Shown here piece after piece: positions 1 through 6,628 of a stretch of DNA of 11,871 nt. The position numbers were made by a program, and so were the translations under genes. Position 1 is the first letter of the stretch; every line of letters begins with the position of its first letter. This DNA is from Bacteriovoracaceae bacterium (GTDB lineage Bacteria; Bdellovibrionota; Bacteriovoracia; Bacteriovoracales; Bacteriovoracaceae), in assembly GCA_023151145.1 (NCBI GenBank), contig JAKLJM010000030.1, forward strand, positions 1 through 11,871. The letters are read 5' to 3'. The notes beneath the pieces are model-generated. The model searched no databases. It saw only the letters and a program-made list of their open reading frames with translations, and was not told the DNA's origin.

Positions 1-75
1 GAGAGGCCCATTTTCATTCATAATCATAAAGCTGTCATAGCCAGACCAGCCGAAAAAATTTTAGAAATTCTTTAA
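1..75 (+). CDS. 3' end of an ArsC/Spx-family (arsenate reductase-like) gene, partial
   Basis: Only the last 24 codons and the TAA stop are in the window. The peptide has an ERP motif near its start and an ARPAEKILEIL ending. This matches the C-terminal pattern of the glutaredoxin-coupled ArsC/Spx family, where a segment like 'RPIVV...GRPPE.VLEIL' carries two conserved arginines; both arginines are present here. In true arsenate reductases those arginines help bind the oxyanion, but the catalytic N-terminal Cys lies outside the window, so arsenate reduction cannot be told from an uncharacterised family member (YffB/Spx type). The assignment rests on a short tail. The gene is closed by a terminator at 97-134. 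Confidence 0.6.
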   Translation, partial: ERPIFIHNHKAVIARPAEKILEIL

Positions 76-96
76 GTCTACAAATTAGTTAGCGAC

Positions 97-134
97 AAAA
101 AGATGTTCTGTCGGAAGATCTAGAACATCTTTTT
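97..134 (+). terminator. Strong intrinsic terminator after the ArsC-like gene
   Basis: The arms AAAAAGATGTTCT (97-109) and AGAACATCTTTTT (122-134) pair perfectly over 13 bp around a 12-base loop and end in a T-run. It starts 22 bases after the stop of the ArsC-like gene and separates it from the antiporter promoter. Confidence 0.85.
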
Positions 135-164
135 CAGCTTTTTGGATGATTTTACTCAAATATC

Positions 165-193
165 TTGGCCAAATCTTATCATCACGCTATGAT
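165..193 (+). promoter_or_regulatory. Candidate sigma70-like promoter of the antiporter gene
   Basis: TTGGCC (165-170) and TATGAT (188-193) are separated by 17 bases, and the -10 hexamer ends 5 bases before the ATG at 199. Transcription would then start at or within a base or two of the start codon. No Shine-Dalgarno sequence is present, so a leaderless message is the simplest reading. Confidence 0.5.
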
Positions 194-198
194 TAATT

Positions 199-1218
199 AT
201 GACAACAAACTCTAATGAACTCATTCAAGTCGTTACTCTTTTAGGTTCAGCTGTAATCGCAATTCCAATTTTTAAAAAAATTGGATTAGGCTCTGTCCTC
301 GGTTATCTTGCTGCAGGATTATGTATTGGTCCTTTTGGATTCGGCTTCTTTAATAATCCAGCGGCAATTTTACATGTGGCTGAATTGGGTGTGGTTATGT
401 TCCTCTTTGTCATTGGGCTTGAGATGCAACCAAGTCATTTATGGAGTTTGAGAAAAGATATTTTTGGTTTAGGTTCACTGCAAATTTTAGTAACTGGAAG
501 CTTGCTTACTTTATTGGGATTATTACTTAATTACCCACTTCTTTATGCACTCATCGCGGGGATTGGATTTACACTGACATCTACCGCAATTGTTTTTCAA
601 ACCTTAACGGAAAGAGGAGATGTTGGAACCTCTCAAGGAAGAAAAATTTTTTCAATTTTATTATTTGAAGATCTCTTAATAGTTCCACTACTTGCGATTG
701 TGGCCCTTTTATCTCCAGATCAAAGCTCGAAAGGTTTTGAGCTAAAAAGTTTTGCTCCCCCTATTTTGGCGATGGCCGGAATTATTCTAGCAGGACTTTG
801 GTTATTAAATCCTTTTTTAAGAATTCTTTCAAAAGCTAAAGCTCGCGAAGTTTTAACAGCAGCAGCTTTATTGGTTGTCTTAGGTTCTGCCCTAATTATG
901 CAAATGACAGGTCTATCCATGGCCTTGGGAGCATTTTTAGCTGGTGTCTTACTCTCTGAATCTTCTTTTCGTCATCAAATCGAAGCCGATATTGAACCAT
1001 TTCGAGGAATTTTATTAGGACTCTTTTTTATGGGAGTTGGAATGTCACTAGATATTCCTCTGGTAAAATCAAACATTATTTTTATCTTACTAGCGGTCTT
1101 TGTTTATATGACAGGAAAAGCTTTTGCCGTTTATCTCACCTATCCCCAATCAAAACACAAACCAGCCAAGCTAGCTAAATTTATCGAATTAATTAAAAAG
1201 GTTCCTGGAACCTTATAA
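199..1218 (+). CDS. Truncated KefB/KefC-type (CPA2) cation:proton antiporter
   Basis: This is an inner-membrane antiporter of the monovalent cation:proton antiporter-2 family. About eleven hydrophobic segments run from residue 7 to ~316. Kef hallmarks are clear: LLFEDL (154-159), SMALGAFLAGVLL (240-252) followed by RHQIEADIEPFRG, and GLFFMGVGMSLD (274-285). These match KefB/KefC closely. Full-length Kef proteins are about 560-620 residues, with two more membrane segments and a cytosolic RCK/TrkA-N nucleotide-binding domain that gates efflux. Here homology stops near residue 313, and a short basic tail ends in KVPGTL, encoded by a 17-base palindrome. No remainder of the gene is visible in other frames downstream. 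The protein is probably a truncated remnant, although the retained part has an undamaged frame. The ATG at 199 lacks an SD but sits just after a -10 element. The esterase gene follows after 19 bases. Confidence 0.8.
   Translation: MTTNSNELIQVVTLLGSAVIAIPIFKKIGLGSVLGYLAAGLCIGPFGFGFFNNPAAILHVAELGVVMFLFVIGLEMQPSHLWSLRKDIFGLGSLQILVTGSLLTLLGLLLNYPLLYALIAGIGFTLTSTAIVFQTLTERGDVGTSQGRKIFSILLFEDLLIVPLLAIVALLSPDQSSKGFELKSFAPPILAMAGIILAGLWLLNPFLRILSKAKAREVLTAAALLVVLGSALIMQMTGLSMALGAFLAGVLLSESSFRHQIEADIEPFRGILLGLFFMGVGMSLDIPLVKSNIIFILLAVFVYMTGKAFAVYLTYPQSKHKPAKLAKFIELIKKVPGTL
1198..1214. repeat. 17-base palindrome AAGGTTCCTGGAACCTT, copy 1
   Basis: This is a perfect palindrome around a central T. It forms the last sense codons of the truncated antiporter gene, read in frame as K-V-P-G-T and the start of L, with the TAA two bases later. 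An identical 17-base copy lies at 6554-6570. No T-run follows this copy, so it is not a convincing terminator. A mobile or selected palindromic element is possible. Confidence 0.7.
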
Positions 1219-1237
1219 ATAAAGAGGAAAGCAATAA

Positions 1238-2809
1238 ATGAAAACATTCTTATTAACTTTCGCTACAATTCTTTTCTGGCAAAATCATCTTTATGCACAA
1301 ACTTTCTTTCAATCGACAGAAGGAAAGATCTTCGGCCATACAGATAAACACGATACCATTTCCTATAAAGGCATTCCATACGCCAAGGCTCCCATTGGTA
1401 AATTGCGCTTTAAAGCTCCTAGACCTGTAGAAAAAAGACTTTTTGGTTTAAACGCCTCAAGCTTTAAAGAGACATGTTTACAAATTGGAAATATGTTTTC
1501 AGTCAATGATCCAAAGCAATTAGGTCAGGTCGTTGGCAGTGAAGATTGTCTCTATTTAAATATTTGGACTGCAAAAAATTCGACTCCTGATAAAAAACCC
1601 ATTTTCTTTTGGATTCACGGTGGAAGCAATTATAAGGGAACAAGTTCTGATCCTAATTACCATGGTGCCTATTTCGCTCAAAACAATGACGCCGTCTTTG
1701 TTTCAATCAATTACCGCCTAGGTCATTTTGGAGCCTTTTATCATCCGGCTTTGCAATCCGATGACGCCCTCGACAGTTCTGGAAATTACGTGACACTGGA
1801 TTTAATTGAAGGATTAAAATGGATTAAAAAAAATGCCGTAGCTCTGGGAGGCGATCCTGATAACATTACAATCGCAGGTCAATCTGCGGGCTGTATGAAT
1901 GTCTGGGGTTTAGTTCAATCCCCTATGGCGAAAGATCTTTTTCACAAAGCCATTTGTAGCGCAGGTTTACCAAACACCTATCCTACAATTGTTGGAACGA
2001 CCAAAGCCAATTTAGTTATCTATAAACTTATCGAACAAATGGGTTATGCAAAAGACGGTGAAGAGTTTTTAAAAGATAAATCTAATAAGTGGATACAAGC
2101 TTTTCTACAACTTGTTCCTGCCGAAATGATTGCTAGAGCAGAAACAGGCATTGTTCCTTTTCAGCATTATTCAGACGGGACGGTTTTACCAAAAGGTGGC
2201 TGGTTTGATTTAGCAATGGGAAAATACAATCATGTCCCAATGATCATTGGGGCAACCAAAGATGAGTTTTCGGCCGTTGGAATGATGAGTTTTTCCAAAT
2301 TAAGTATGGAGGAATTATTCAATGAGATGCTTAATACAAATCCAAATTTGACCTTTGAAGATATTATTAAAATCGATCAAAAGGCATACCGTACTTTTAT
2401 TGCCTCCGGTAACTTCTCTATGCATAAAACACAAGATGGTGTTTTAAATGCGCTTAAAATTTATAACAATGATCTTTATCGCTATCATTTCAACTGGGAT
2501 CGTCTGCCAAGTCCATGGGATCAAGCACTAGGAGCTCTCCACGGTCTTGATGCCATTTTTTACCTGGGAAATTTTACAACAAAAGAAAAAAACTTCTCTA
2601 ACTTTGCTTGGAGCAATGAAAACAAAGCTTCAAGAGAAAGATTAAGAAGCCAGATGGGCCAATATTTTAAAAACTTTATTCACCACGGTGATCCGAATAC
2701 CGAGCTAAATAATGGACAGCCAACTTGGCCTCGTTGGAGTATTATTCCTTTTAAAGACAAAAGAATGTACTTTGATGACGAAATTTCCATTAGCAACGAT
2801 GTACTTTAA
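1238..2809 (+). CDS. Exported type-B carboxylesterase (alpha/beta hydrolase)
   Basis: This is a secreted or periplasmic serine ester hydrolase of the carboxylesterase-B/cholinesterase family. Residues 1-20 form a signal peptide ending LYA|Q. The oxyanion-hole motif HGGS is at 127-130. The family's second signature, SEDCLYLN, is at 101-108, and its Cys104 probably pairs with Cys80. The nucleophile is Ser216 in GQSAG, the acid Glu343 in TKDEF, and the base His435 in LHGLD, so the catalytic triad is complete. The 523-residue length is normal. The natural substrate cannot be told from sequence; candidates are short-chain or aryl esters and prey or host lipids. The ATG at 1238 has a good SD (AGAGGAAA) and lies 19 bases after the antiporter stop, so the two genes are probably cotranscribed. 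A functional link between them is not evident. Confidence 0.9.
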   Translation: MKTFLLTFATILFWQNHLYAQTFFQSTEGKIFGHTDKHDTISYKGIPYAKAPIGKLRFKAPRPVEKRLFGLNASSFKETCLQIGNMFSVNDPKQLGQVVGSEDCLYLNIWTAKNSTPDKKPIFFWIHGGSNYKGTSSDPNYHGAYFAQNNDAVFVSINYRLGHFGAFYHPALQSDDALDSSGNYVTLDLIEGLKWIKKNAVALGGDPDNITIAGQSAGCMNVWGLVQSPMAKDLFHKAICSAGLPNTYPTIVGTTKANLVIYKLIEQMGYAKDGEEFLKDKSNKWIQAFLQLVPAEMIARAETGIVPFQHYSDGTVLPKGGWFDLAMGKYNHVPMIIGATKDEFSAVGMMSFSKLSMEELFNEMLNTNPNLTFEDIIKIDQKAYRTFIASGNFSMHKTQDGVLNALKIYNNDLYRYHFNWDRLPSPWDQALGALHGLDAIFYLGNFTTKEKNFSNFAWSNENKASRERLRSQMGQYFKNFIHHGDPNTELNNGQPTWPRWSIIPFKDKRMYFDDEISISNDVL

Positions 2810-2838
2810 TTCGAGCTATATTTATCGCTTCATAAATT

Positions 2839-2866
2839 TTGAAACACTGGAATAATGCTAAATAAT
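2839..2866 (+). promoter_or_regulatory. Candidate promoter of the 2928 gene
   Basis: TTGAAA (2839-2844) and AATAAT (2861-2866) are separated by 16 bases, predicting a start near 2873 and a leader of about 55 bases with an AGGAG ribosome binding site. No convincing terminator follows the esterase, so readthrough from upstream is also possible. Confidence 0.35.
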
Positions 2867-2927
2867 TAGGTAATTCTTCTGCACTTTCATCTAGGGTTTA
2901 ATCTGGATTAGCATATAGGAGTTACCA

Positions 2928-3428
2928 ATGAAGTTTTTTATTGTTCTAGTGTCTTTATTTGTTCTTAATTTTAACACTAACGCTACTTCTGAAAACTTTG
3001 AAAAAGTTTACTCATGCTTTAAGTCTTATCCTAATGGAAATATCCAAAGCAAAATAAGTTTCCAAAAACTTCTAAATAAAAATACTTCTTATGGGTTCAT
3101 TTTTAACTTTAACCAATATACAACTGACTATACGACAGATTTACAAATTCAAATTAAAAAAGAAATATCTGGTTACACTGAGATTCAACAAATGAAACAA
3201 ATCGAAGGATTTGATCATTATTTATCAGATACATTTGAAATGAATCTTGAAACTTTCAACTTATCAAGCGAAAGTGGATCGTGGAAAATGATCAAACAAG
3301 AGAATTATCTGGGATACATCGACCTTAAAGAATCAATAAATGCTTATAGTTTAACTATTAAAATTTTATCTCCTAACAACACACAAAAAGTGATTTTTGT
3401 TTCAAACTTCACTTGCAACAAACTTTAA
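2928..3428 (+). CDS. Small exported protein of unknown function
   Basis: I do not recognise the family. The 166-residue product begins with a basic start, a hydrophobic core and a likely signal-peptidase site near residue 20 (TNATS), so it is probably periplasmic or secreted. The mature part is rich in Asn, Lys, Ser and Thr and looks like alternating beta strands. It holds only two cysteines, one early (SCFKS) and one four residues from the end (FTCNKL). That spacing suggests a single disulfide joining the two ends of a compact beta domain. The ATG is preceded by AGGAG at a good distance. An intrinsic terminator follows directly, so this is probably a single-gene unit. Confidence 0.75.
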   Translation: MKFFIVLVSLFVLNFNTNATSENFEKVYSCFKSYPNGNIQSKISFQKLLNKNTSYGFIFNFNQYTTDYTTDLQIQIKKEISGYTEIQQMKQIEGFDHYLSDTFEMNLETFNLSSESGSWKMIKQENYLGYIDLKESINAYSLTIKILSPNNTQKVIFVSNFTCNKL

Positions 3429-3436
3429 ATAGTTTA

Positions 3437-3473
3437 AAAAGGCTCCACTCACTCCTTAAGTTTGGAGCCTTTT
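3437..3473 (+). terminator. Intrinsic terminator after the 2928 gene
   Basis: AAAAGGCTCCA (3437-3447) pairs perfectly with TGGAGCCTTTT (3463-3473) over 11 bp with a 15-base loop. It starts 8 bases after the stop at 3428. Its right end overlaps the -35 element of the next promoter. Confidence 0.85.
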
Positions 3474-3498
3474 ACATTGTTTATTTTTTGATTATAAT
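3471..3498 (+). promoter_or_regulatory. Near-consensus promoter of the TIGR02147 gene
   Basis: TTTACA (3471-3476), a 16-base spacer and a perfect TATAAT (3493-3498) lie just before the ATG at 3507. Only 8 bases separate the -10 from the start codon and no SD is present, so the transcript should start at or within 2-3 bases of the ATG. The -35 element shares bases with the preceding terminator's T-run. Confidence 0.65.
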
Positions 3499-3506
3499 TT
3501 AGCGAT

Positions 3507-4262
3507 ATGAAACAAAATCAAAAAAATATTTCTAAATTTTTAAATACTTATTTAAAGAATAAAAAACTTAAAAATGATCAATACTCTCAAGGAGCTCTGG
3601 CAAGAGATCTTGGTATCAGCACTGGAGCATTGTCGCAAATCCTCAAAGGAAAACGTTTAATCTCTCAAAAGATGGCGCTTAAATTTATTAGTTCTTTAAA
3701 GCTCAACACCAAAGAACAAAAAGAACTCTTAAAAAACTTCGAAATCGAAGGAAAACTTAAAGAAAAAAAATCATACAAAGATTTCGAAATCAAAAACCTT
3801 TCGGCCAATTATAACTGGGTCGTATTTGCCCTTCTCAATATTGCCAAACTCCCAAATGCTGATTTCACTCTCACAAATCTCAGTAAACAATTGAATGTTT
3901 CAAAGAAAATACTTCAACAAATCATTCAATATTTAATTCAAAACGAATACCTCATTCAAGATGCACAAGGAAAAATAACGAGAGCTGTAAAAAATATTCA
4001 AACTTCTCACACAGTAAGTAAAACTGATAAGCAAAAAATTCATCTCGAAAATTTAAAGTTAGCTCAAAAAAGTCTCTTGAAAGATCAACCTAAAGATCGT
4101 GAGTTTACTTCACTCACCTTGGTTTTTAATCCAGAAGACATAGAAGAAGCAAAAGATCTCATTCGAGACTTTCAAAACAAGTTTTCCAGTGTTTTTGAAA
4201 CAGATTCCGCTGAAGCTGTCTATAAATTGAACATCCAGTTCTACTCCCTCTACAAAACTTAA
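3507..4262 (+). CDS. TIGR02147 family (DUF4423) putative transcriptional regulator
   Basis: The 251-residue protein has an N-terminal helix-turn-helix (about 24-62) with the Xre-like stretch QGALARDLGISTGALSQILK. A middle winged-helix-like segment (about 105-160) has a second HTH look (TLTNLSKQLNVSKKILQQI). The C-terminal domain (about 195-251) matches the DUF4423 pattern: FTSLTLVFNPEDIEEAKDLI, then a fibre of charged residues, ending A.YKLNIQFYSL. TIGR02147 proteins occur as large paralogous sets in Bdellovibrio and Fibrobacter and are thought to be DNA-binding regulators; their targets are unknown. The gene has its own promoter just after a terminator and is probably leaderless. The downstream zinc-ribbon gene begins 54 bases after its stop. 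Nothing shows which genes it controls. Confidence 0.85.
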   Translation: MKQNQKNISKFLNTYLKNKKLKNDQYSQGALARDLGISTGALSQILKGKRLISQKMALKFISSLKLNTKEQKELLKNFEIEGKLKEKKSYKDFEIKNLSANYNWVVFALLNIAKLPNADFTLTNLSKQLNVSKKILQQIIQYLIQNEYLIQDAQGKITRAVKNIQTSHTVSKTDKQKIHLENLKLAQKSLLKDQPKDREFTSLTLVFNPEDIEEAKDLIRDFQNKFSSVFETDSAEAVYKLNIQFYSLYKT

Positions 4263-4304
4263 AGCGTTAAGGTGATGTCTAAGGCACTAAAATGAGAAAA
4301 AGTG

Positions 4305-4310
4305 TATAAC
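4305..4310 (+). promoter_or_regulatory. Candidate -10 element of the DUF2256-DUF3253 gene
   Basis: TATAAC (4305-4310) ends 6 bases before the ATG at 4317. No good -35 is seen at 16-18 bases upstream. No SD precedes the ATG, which fits a leaderless start, but the element alone is weak evidence. Confidence 0.3.
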
Positions 4311-4316
4311 TTAGAC

Positions 4317-4682
4317 ATGGACAAATACTGCGCCTCTTGCGGAAGAATCATCGAAAAAAGAAAAATGTCAGAAGTTAATTGGCAAGAAATGAAATATTGT
4401 TCTCAAACTTGTCGAGTTGAAAAATTAGAAAAATCCAAACTAGGTACTCTCTTAGAAAATGAAATCATGGCACTCCTCATTGAACGAGGAGCTCAAAAGA
4501 GCATTTGTCCTTCTGAAGTAGTAAGAAAATTATTTCCTGAAAATTGGCACGATAAGATGGAAGAAGTACGAAGAGCGGCAAGAAGACTTGTACACAGAAA
4601 ACTCATTATCATCACTCAAAAAAATCTCATCGTTGATGTTAATGTCAAGGGACCCATTCGTTTAAAACTCAAGGTCCCTTAA
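4317..4682 (+). CDS. DUF2256-DUF3253 fusion protein (zinc ribbon plus winged-helix-like domain)
   Basis: The 121-residue cytosolic protein joins two small domains of unknown function. Residues 1-35 form a DUF2256-type zinc ribbon: Cys5-X2-Cys8 (CASCGR) and Cys28-X3-Cys32 (YCSQTCR) are the probable zinc ligands, and NWQEMKYCS is typical. Residues 43-118 match DUF3253: SICPSEVVR (62-70), a VRRAARRLV helix, IIITQKNLIVD and GPIRL (112-116). This fusion is a known architecture, but its function is not established; a nucleic-acid-binding role would fit the fold. I chose the ATG at 4317 because the zinc ribbon starts right after it. An in-frame GTG at 4302 would add five residues and has a weak upstream GAG. 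It ends 9 bases from the convergent nrfA stop. Confidence 0.85.
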   Translation: MDKYCASCGRIIEKRKMSEVNWQEMKYCSQTCRVEKLEKSKLGTLLENEIMALLIERGAQKSICPSEVVRKLFPENWHDKMEEVRRAARRLVHRKLIIITQKNLIVDVNVKGPIRLKLKVP

Positions 4683-4691
4683 ATTACTTAA

Positions 4692-6035
4692 TTAACGCAG
4701 TAAAATTTGTCCTTCACGTATTTTATCCATGGCCAACATCATGACTCTCGCCGCTTCTTGAGGAGCATGAAAGCCTGCAGAGTTTTCTGCTTCAACAAAA
4801 TCAATTAAAAACTGCGCTTCTCTTTGAAGTGTTTGAGCTTTTTTGATTTTATCAGCTGATATTTTTTTGTCTGTTGCCATTTTTATATCATCTATAAATT
4901 GCATCAATGCATTGAGGGCACGATCTCGCATTTCTAAGTGTCGAGATTGGATTAAATCTACCTTACTCAAGAGATCAACTTCTGATGAGTGGTGGCATGT
5001 TTGACATGATTTATTGATATTAAGAAGCGGACTTCGGGCTTGGTGGTCAGTTATTTTCATCGCTCCTACTCTTTGGTAAGGCATATGACAATCCACACAC
5101 GACACACCAGACTTAGCGTGTACGCCTTGGCTAAACATTTCAAACTCAGGATGCTGGGCTTTTAAAACTTCTGCTCTAGTGACAGCATGAATCCAGTCTT
5201 TATGACCATTTTCTCTGTAAACTTCTAAAATTTGATCGGCCTTTAAACCTTTATCCCAAGGAAAAGTGAGACGTTTTTCTGTCCCTTTAAAAAAATATTC
5301 TACGTGACATTGGGCACACACAAACGTTCGCATCTCTTGGCGAGTGGCCATTTTATTTACATCGTAATTATGAACATTTTGAGTCGCTTTGTACTTTTTA
5401 ATCCCTTCCATAAAGGCTGGCTTTGTTACTCTTAACGACATATCTTTTGGGTTATGACAATCAATACAACTTACCGGATGCTTCACACCCTTAACGGCTT
5501 CGTGGTACGGCATTTGATTCATTAATTCAAAACCTTTTTGAATGTCACCATTACCTAATTTTACTTGAGTCACATAAGTAGAAGCATGACAATTTAAACA
5601 CGCTCCAGGCTGAGGGACCTGTTGTCTTCCTGTAAATAATTGATCCTCTAACATATAGGCGTGTCCACGCTCTTCGCGAAAGTCTTTACTAAAAGCATAG
5701 CCAAGCCACATTTGTTTCAAGCGTGGATCTTCTTGAAGTTTATCTTGTGAAACCACATCTCGAGGATCTGCACTAGAAGGTGTACGAGGAATCGACTCTG
5801 AGCCACCATGCTTAGTACGAACCATGTCTACAGTTCTTTTATATGTATCATATTGAAGTGGAAAATTTTTACCCCAAACGGCAGGATCATCTTCAAATTC
5901 TCCAATCTCAACCACATGAAAGTAAGGTGTTCGTTCTTCACTTTTTTTCATTGCGATATCAGTGGCCAAAAAGCCTGTTCCAATTCCGATAATGGCAAAG
6001 ATAATAACAATAATCGTTAATTTTTTTTTGTTCAT
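4692..6035 (-). CDS. nrfA: Pentaheme cytochrome c nitrite reductase NrfA (ammonia-forming)
   Basis: NrfA carries out the six-electron reduction of nitrite to ammonium in the periplasm. Five heme-binding sites are visible: CLNCH (146-150), CIDCH (190-194), CAQCH (240-244), CVDCH (313-317) and CQTCH (344-348). Active-site residues match E. coli NrfA: Arg123 in ERGH, Tyr247 and the calcium ligand Glu246 in CHVEYFF, and His306 in GVHAKSG just before heme 4. GFHAPQEA (421-428) is the conserved distal-histidine region. The catalytic first heme uses CXXCH rather than the CXXCK of E. coli, as in some other NrfAs (Campylobacter), so no dedicated NrfEFG heme lyase should be needed. Residues 6-24 form an uncleaved-looking membrane anchor or signal peptide. 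The 447-residue length is normal. It lies 12 bases after nrfH with a GAGG ribosome binding site, so it is translated from an nrfHA message. Confidence 0.95.
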   Translation of the reverse strand: MNKKKLTIIVIIFAIIGIGTGFLATDIAMKKSEERTPYFHVVEIGEFEDDPAVWGKNFPLQYDTYKRTVDMVRTKHGGSESIPRTPSSADPRDVVSQDKLQEDPRLKQMWLGYAFSKDFREERGHAYMLEDQLFTGRQQVPQPGACLNCHASTYVTQVKLGNGDIQKGFELMNQMPYHEAVKGVKHPVSCIDCHNPKDMSLRVTKPAFMEGIKKYKATQNVHNYDVNKMATRQEMRTFVCAQCHVEYFFKGTEKRLTFPWDKGLKADQILEVYRENGHKDWIHAVTRAEVLKAQHPEFEMFSQGVHAKSGVSCVDCHMPYQRVGAMKITDHQARSPLLNINKSCQTCHHSSEVDLLSKVDLIQSRHLEMRDRALNALMQFIDDIKMATDKKISADKIKKAQTLQREAQFLIDFVEAENSAGFHAPQEAARVMMLAMDKIREGQILLR

Positions 6036-6047
6036 ATTTTCCTCAAA

Positions 6048-6515
6048 CTAATGACTGTGGCCAACATCACGGTGACATTGAACACAAGATCGTCCTTCCT
6101 GTAATGATTTTTCGTGAGTTACTGAATTTAAAAGTTGACCGTGACATTTCAGACACGACTTCATTGCTATATCAAAATTATGCGCTCGAATACGAATGGG
6201 ATCTTTATAAAGGCCAGTAGTGAATTTCCAACCATGATTAAAACCATTTTCTGCTTTATTAAAATATTTCATATAAATGTTTTCAGGCGAGTGACAAGAA
6301 TTACAAGTCGTGACTGCATGATGGGAAGACTTAGTCCAACTGTCGTATTGATCACGCATGATATGGCAATTGACACAAGCTTTAGGATCATCCTTTAAAT
6401 AAGCATACCCTTTTCCATAGATAAAAGTGTAAGAGCCAAGCCCTACAATCAACCCAACAAGCGCACAAAGAATAACCACTAGGGCAACCGTACTTTTCAA
6501 AGCATATCCCTTCAT
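6048..6515 (-). CDS. nrfH: NrfH: NapC/NirT-family tetraheme quinol dehydrogenase
   Basis: NrfH takes electrons from membrane quinols and passes them to NrfA. One membrane helix at residues 8-32 anchors the protein, and the rest faces the periplasm. Four heme sites are present: CVNCH (47-51), CNSCH (71-75), CLKCH (121-125) and CVQCH (144-148). The first is followed by I-Met53, the CXXCHXM pattern that supplies the unusual methionine ligand of heme 1 in NrfH. At 155 residues it has the usual size. It is the first gene of the nrfHA operon. No SD precedes the ATG at 6515; a second ATG nearby is out of frame. Regulation by nitrite or anoxia is expected in general, but I see no FNR (TTGAT-N4-ATCAA) box in the upstream region. 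Confidence 0.93.
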   Translation of the reverse strand: MKGYALKSTVALVVILCALVGLIVGLGSYTFIYGKGYAYLKDDPKACVNCHIMRDQYDSWTKSSHHAVTTCNSCHSPENIYMKYFNKAENGFNHGWKFTTGLYKDPIRIRAHNFDIAMKSCLKCHGQLLNSVTHEKSLQEGRSCVQCHRDVGHSH

Positions 6516-6537
6516 CGAATAAAAAAAATTAAAATTT

Positions 6538-6543
6538 ATTGTA
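6538..6543 (-). promoter_or_regulatory. Candidate -10 of the nrfHA promoter
   Basis: On the minus strand TACAAT (6543 to 6538) lies 22 bases before the nrfH ATG. At a 17-base spacing the -35 would be TTCCAG (6566-6561), a poor match that lies inside the 17-base palindrome 6554-6570. A protein binding the palindrome would sit on this -35, so either activation or repression could be imagined. Confidence 0.35.
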
Positions 6544-6553
6544 ACGCAGATTG

Positions 6554-6570
6554 AAGGTTCCTGGAACCTT
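6554..6570. repeat. 17-base palindrome AAGGTTCCTGGAACCTT, copy 2
   Basis: This is identical over all 17 bases to 1198-1214. Here the right arm runs into eight Ts (6569-6576), so a plus-strand transcript would meet a short intrinsic-terminator-like hairpin (7 bp, 3-base loop). It lies between two divergent genes, where no plus-strand gene needs terminating. An operator, an attenuator of antisense transcription or a dispersed palindromic element are the alternatives. Confidence 0.7.
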
Positions 6571-6591
6571 TTTTTTAAAACTTATATTAAG

Positions 6592-6620
6592 TTTACAAAC
6601 TTAGGTGCACTTAGGATGAT
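6592..6620 (+). promoter_or_regulatory. Candidate promoter of the binding-protein gene
   Basis: TTTACA (6592-6597), a 17-base spacer and GATGAT (6615-6620) precede the ATG at 6629 by 8 bases. The -10 is only a 4/6 match. An AGGA at 6613-6616 is too far upstream (12 bases) to be a good SD, so a short or absent leader is likely. Confidence 0.35.
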
Positions 6621-6628
6621 GATTAGCT

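Noticed and set aside
720..920. Minus-strand ORF inside the antiporter gene, and similar ORFs at 5808-6020, 6135-6398, 6840-7164, 7647-7871, 8705-8938 and 9771-9971
   Set aside because: All lie opposite to or out of frame with well-supported genes, lack ribosome binding sites and show no recognisable domain.
4302..4316. GTG start at 4302 for the DUF2256-DUF3253 gene
   Set aside because: It overlaps the likely -10 element TATAAC and adds five residues unlike the start of the domain; the ATG at 4317 starts right before the zinc ribbon. It is kept only as an alternative.
4647..4680. Hairpin AAGGGACC ... GGTCCCTT at the end of the DUF2256-DUF3253 gene
   Set aside because: It lies inside the coding region, has an 18-base loop and is not followed by a T-run, so it is not a convincing terminator for either convergent gene.
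6516..6628. FNR or NarL-type site for nrfHA
   Set aside because: No TTGAT-N4-ATCAA or clear heptamer pair is present between the two divergent starts.
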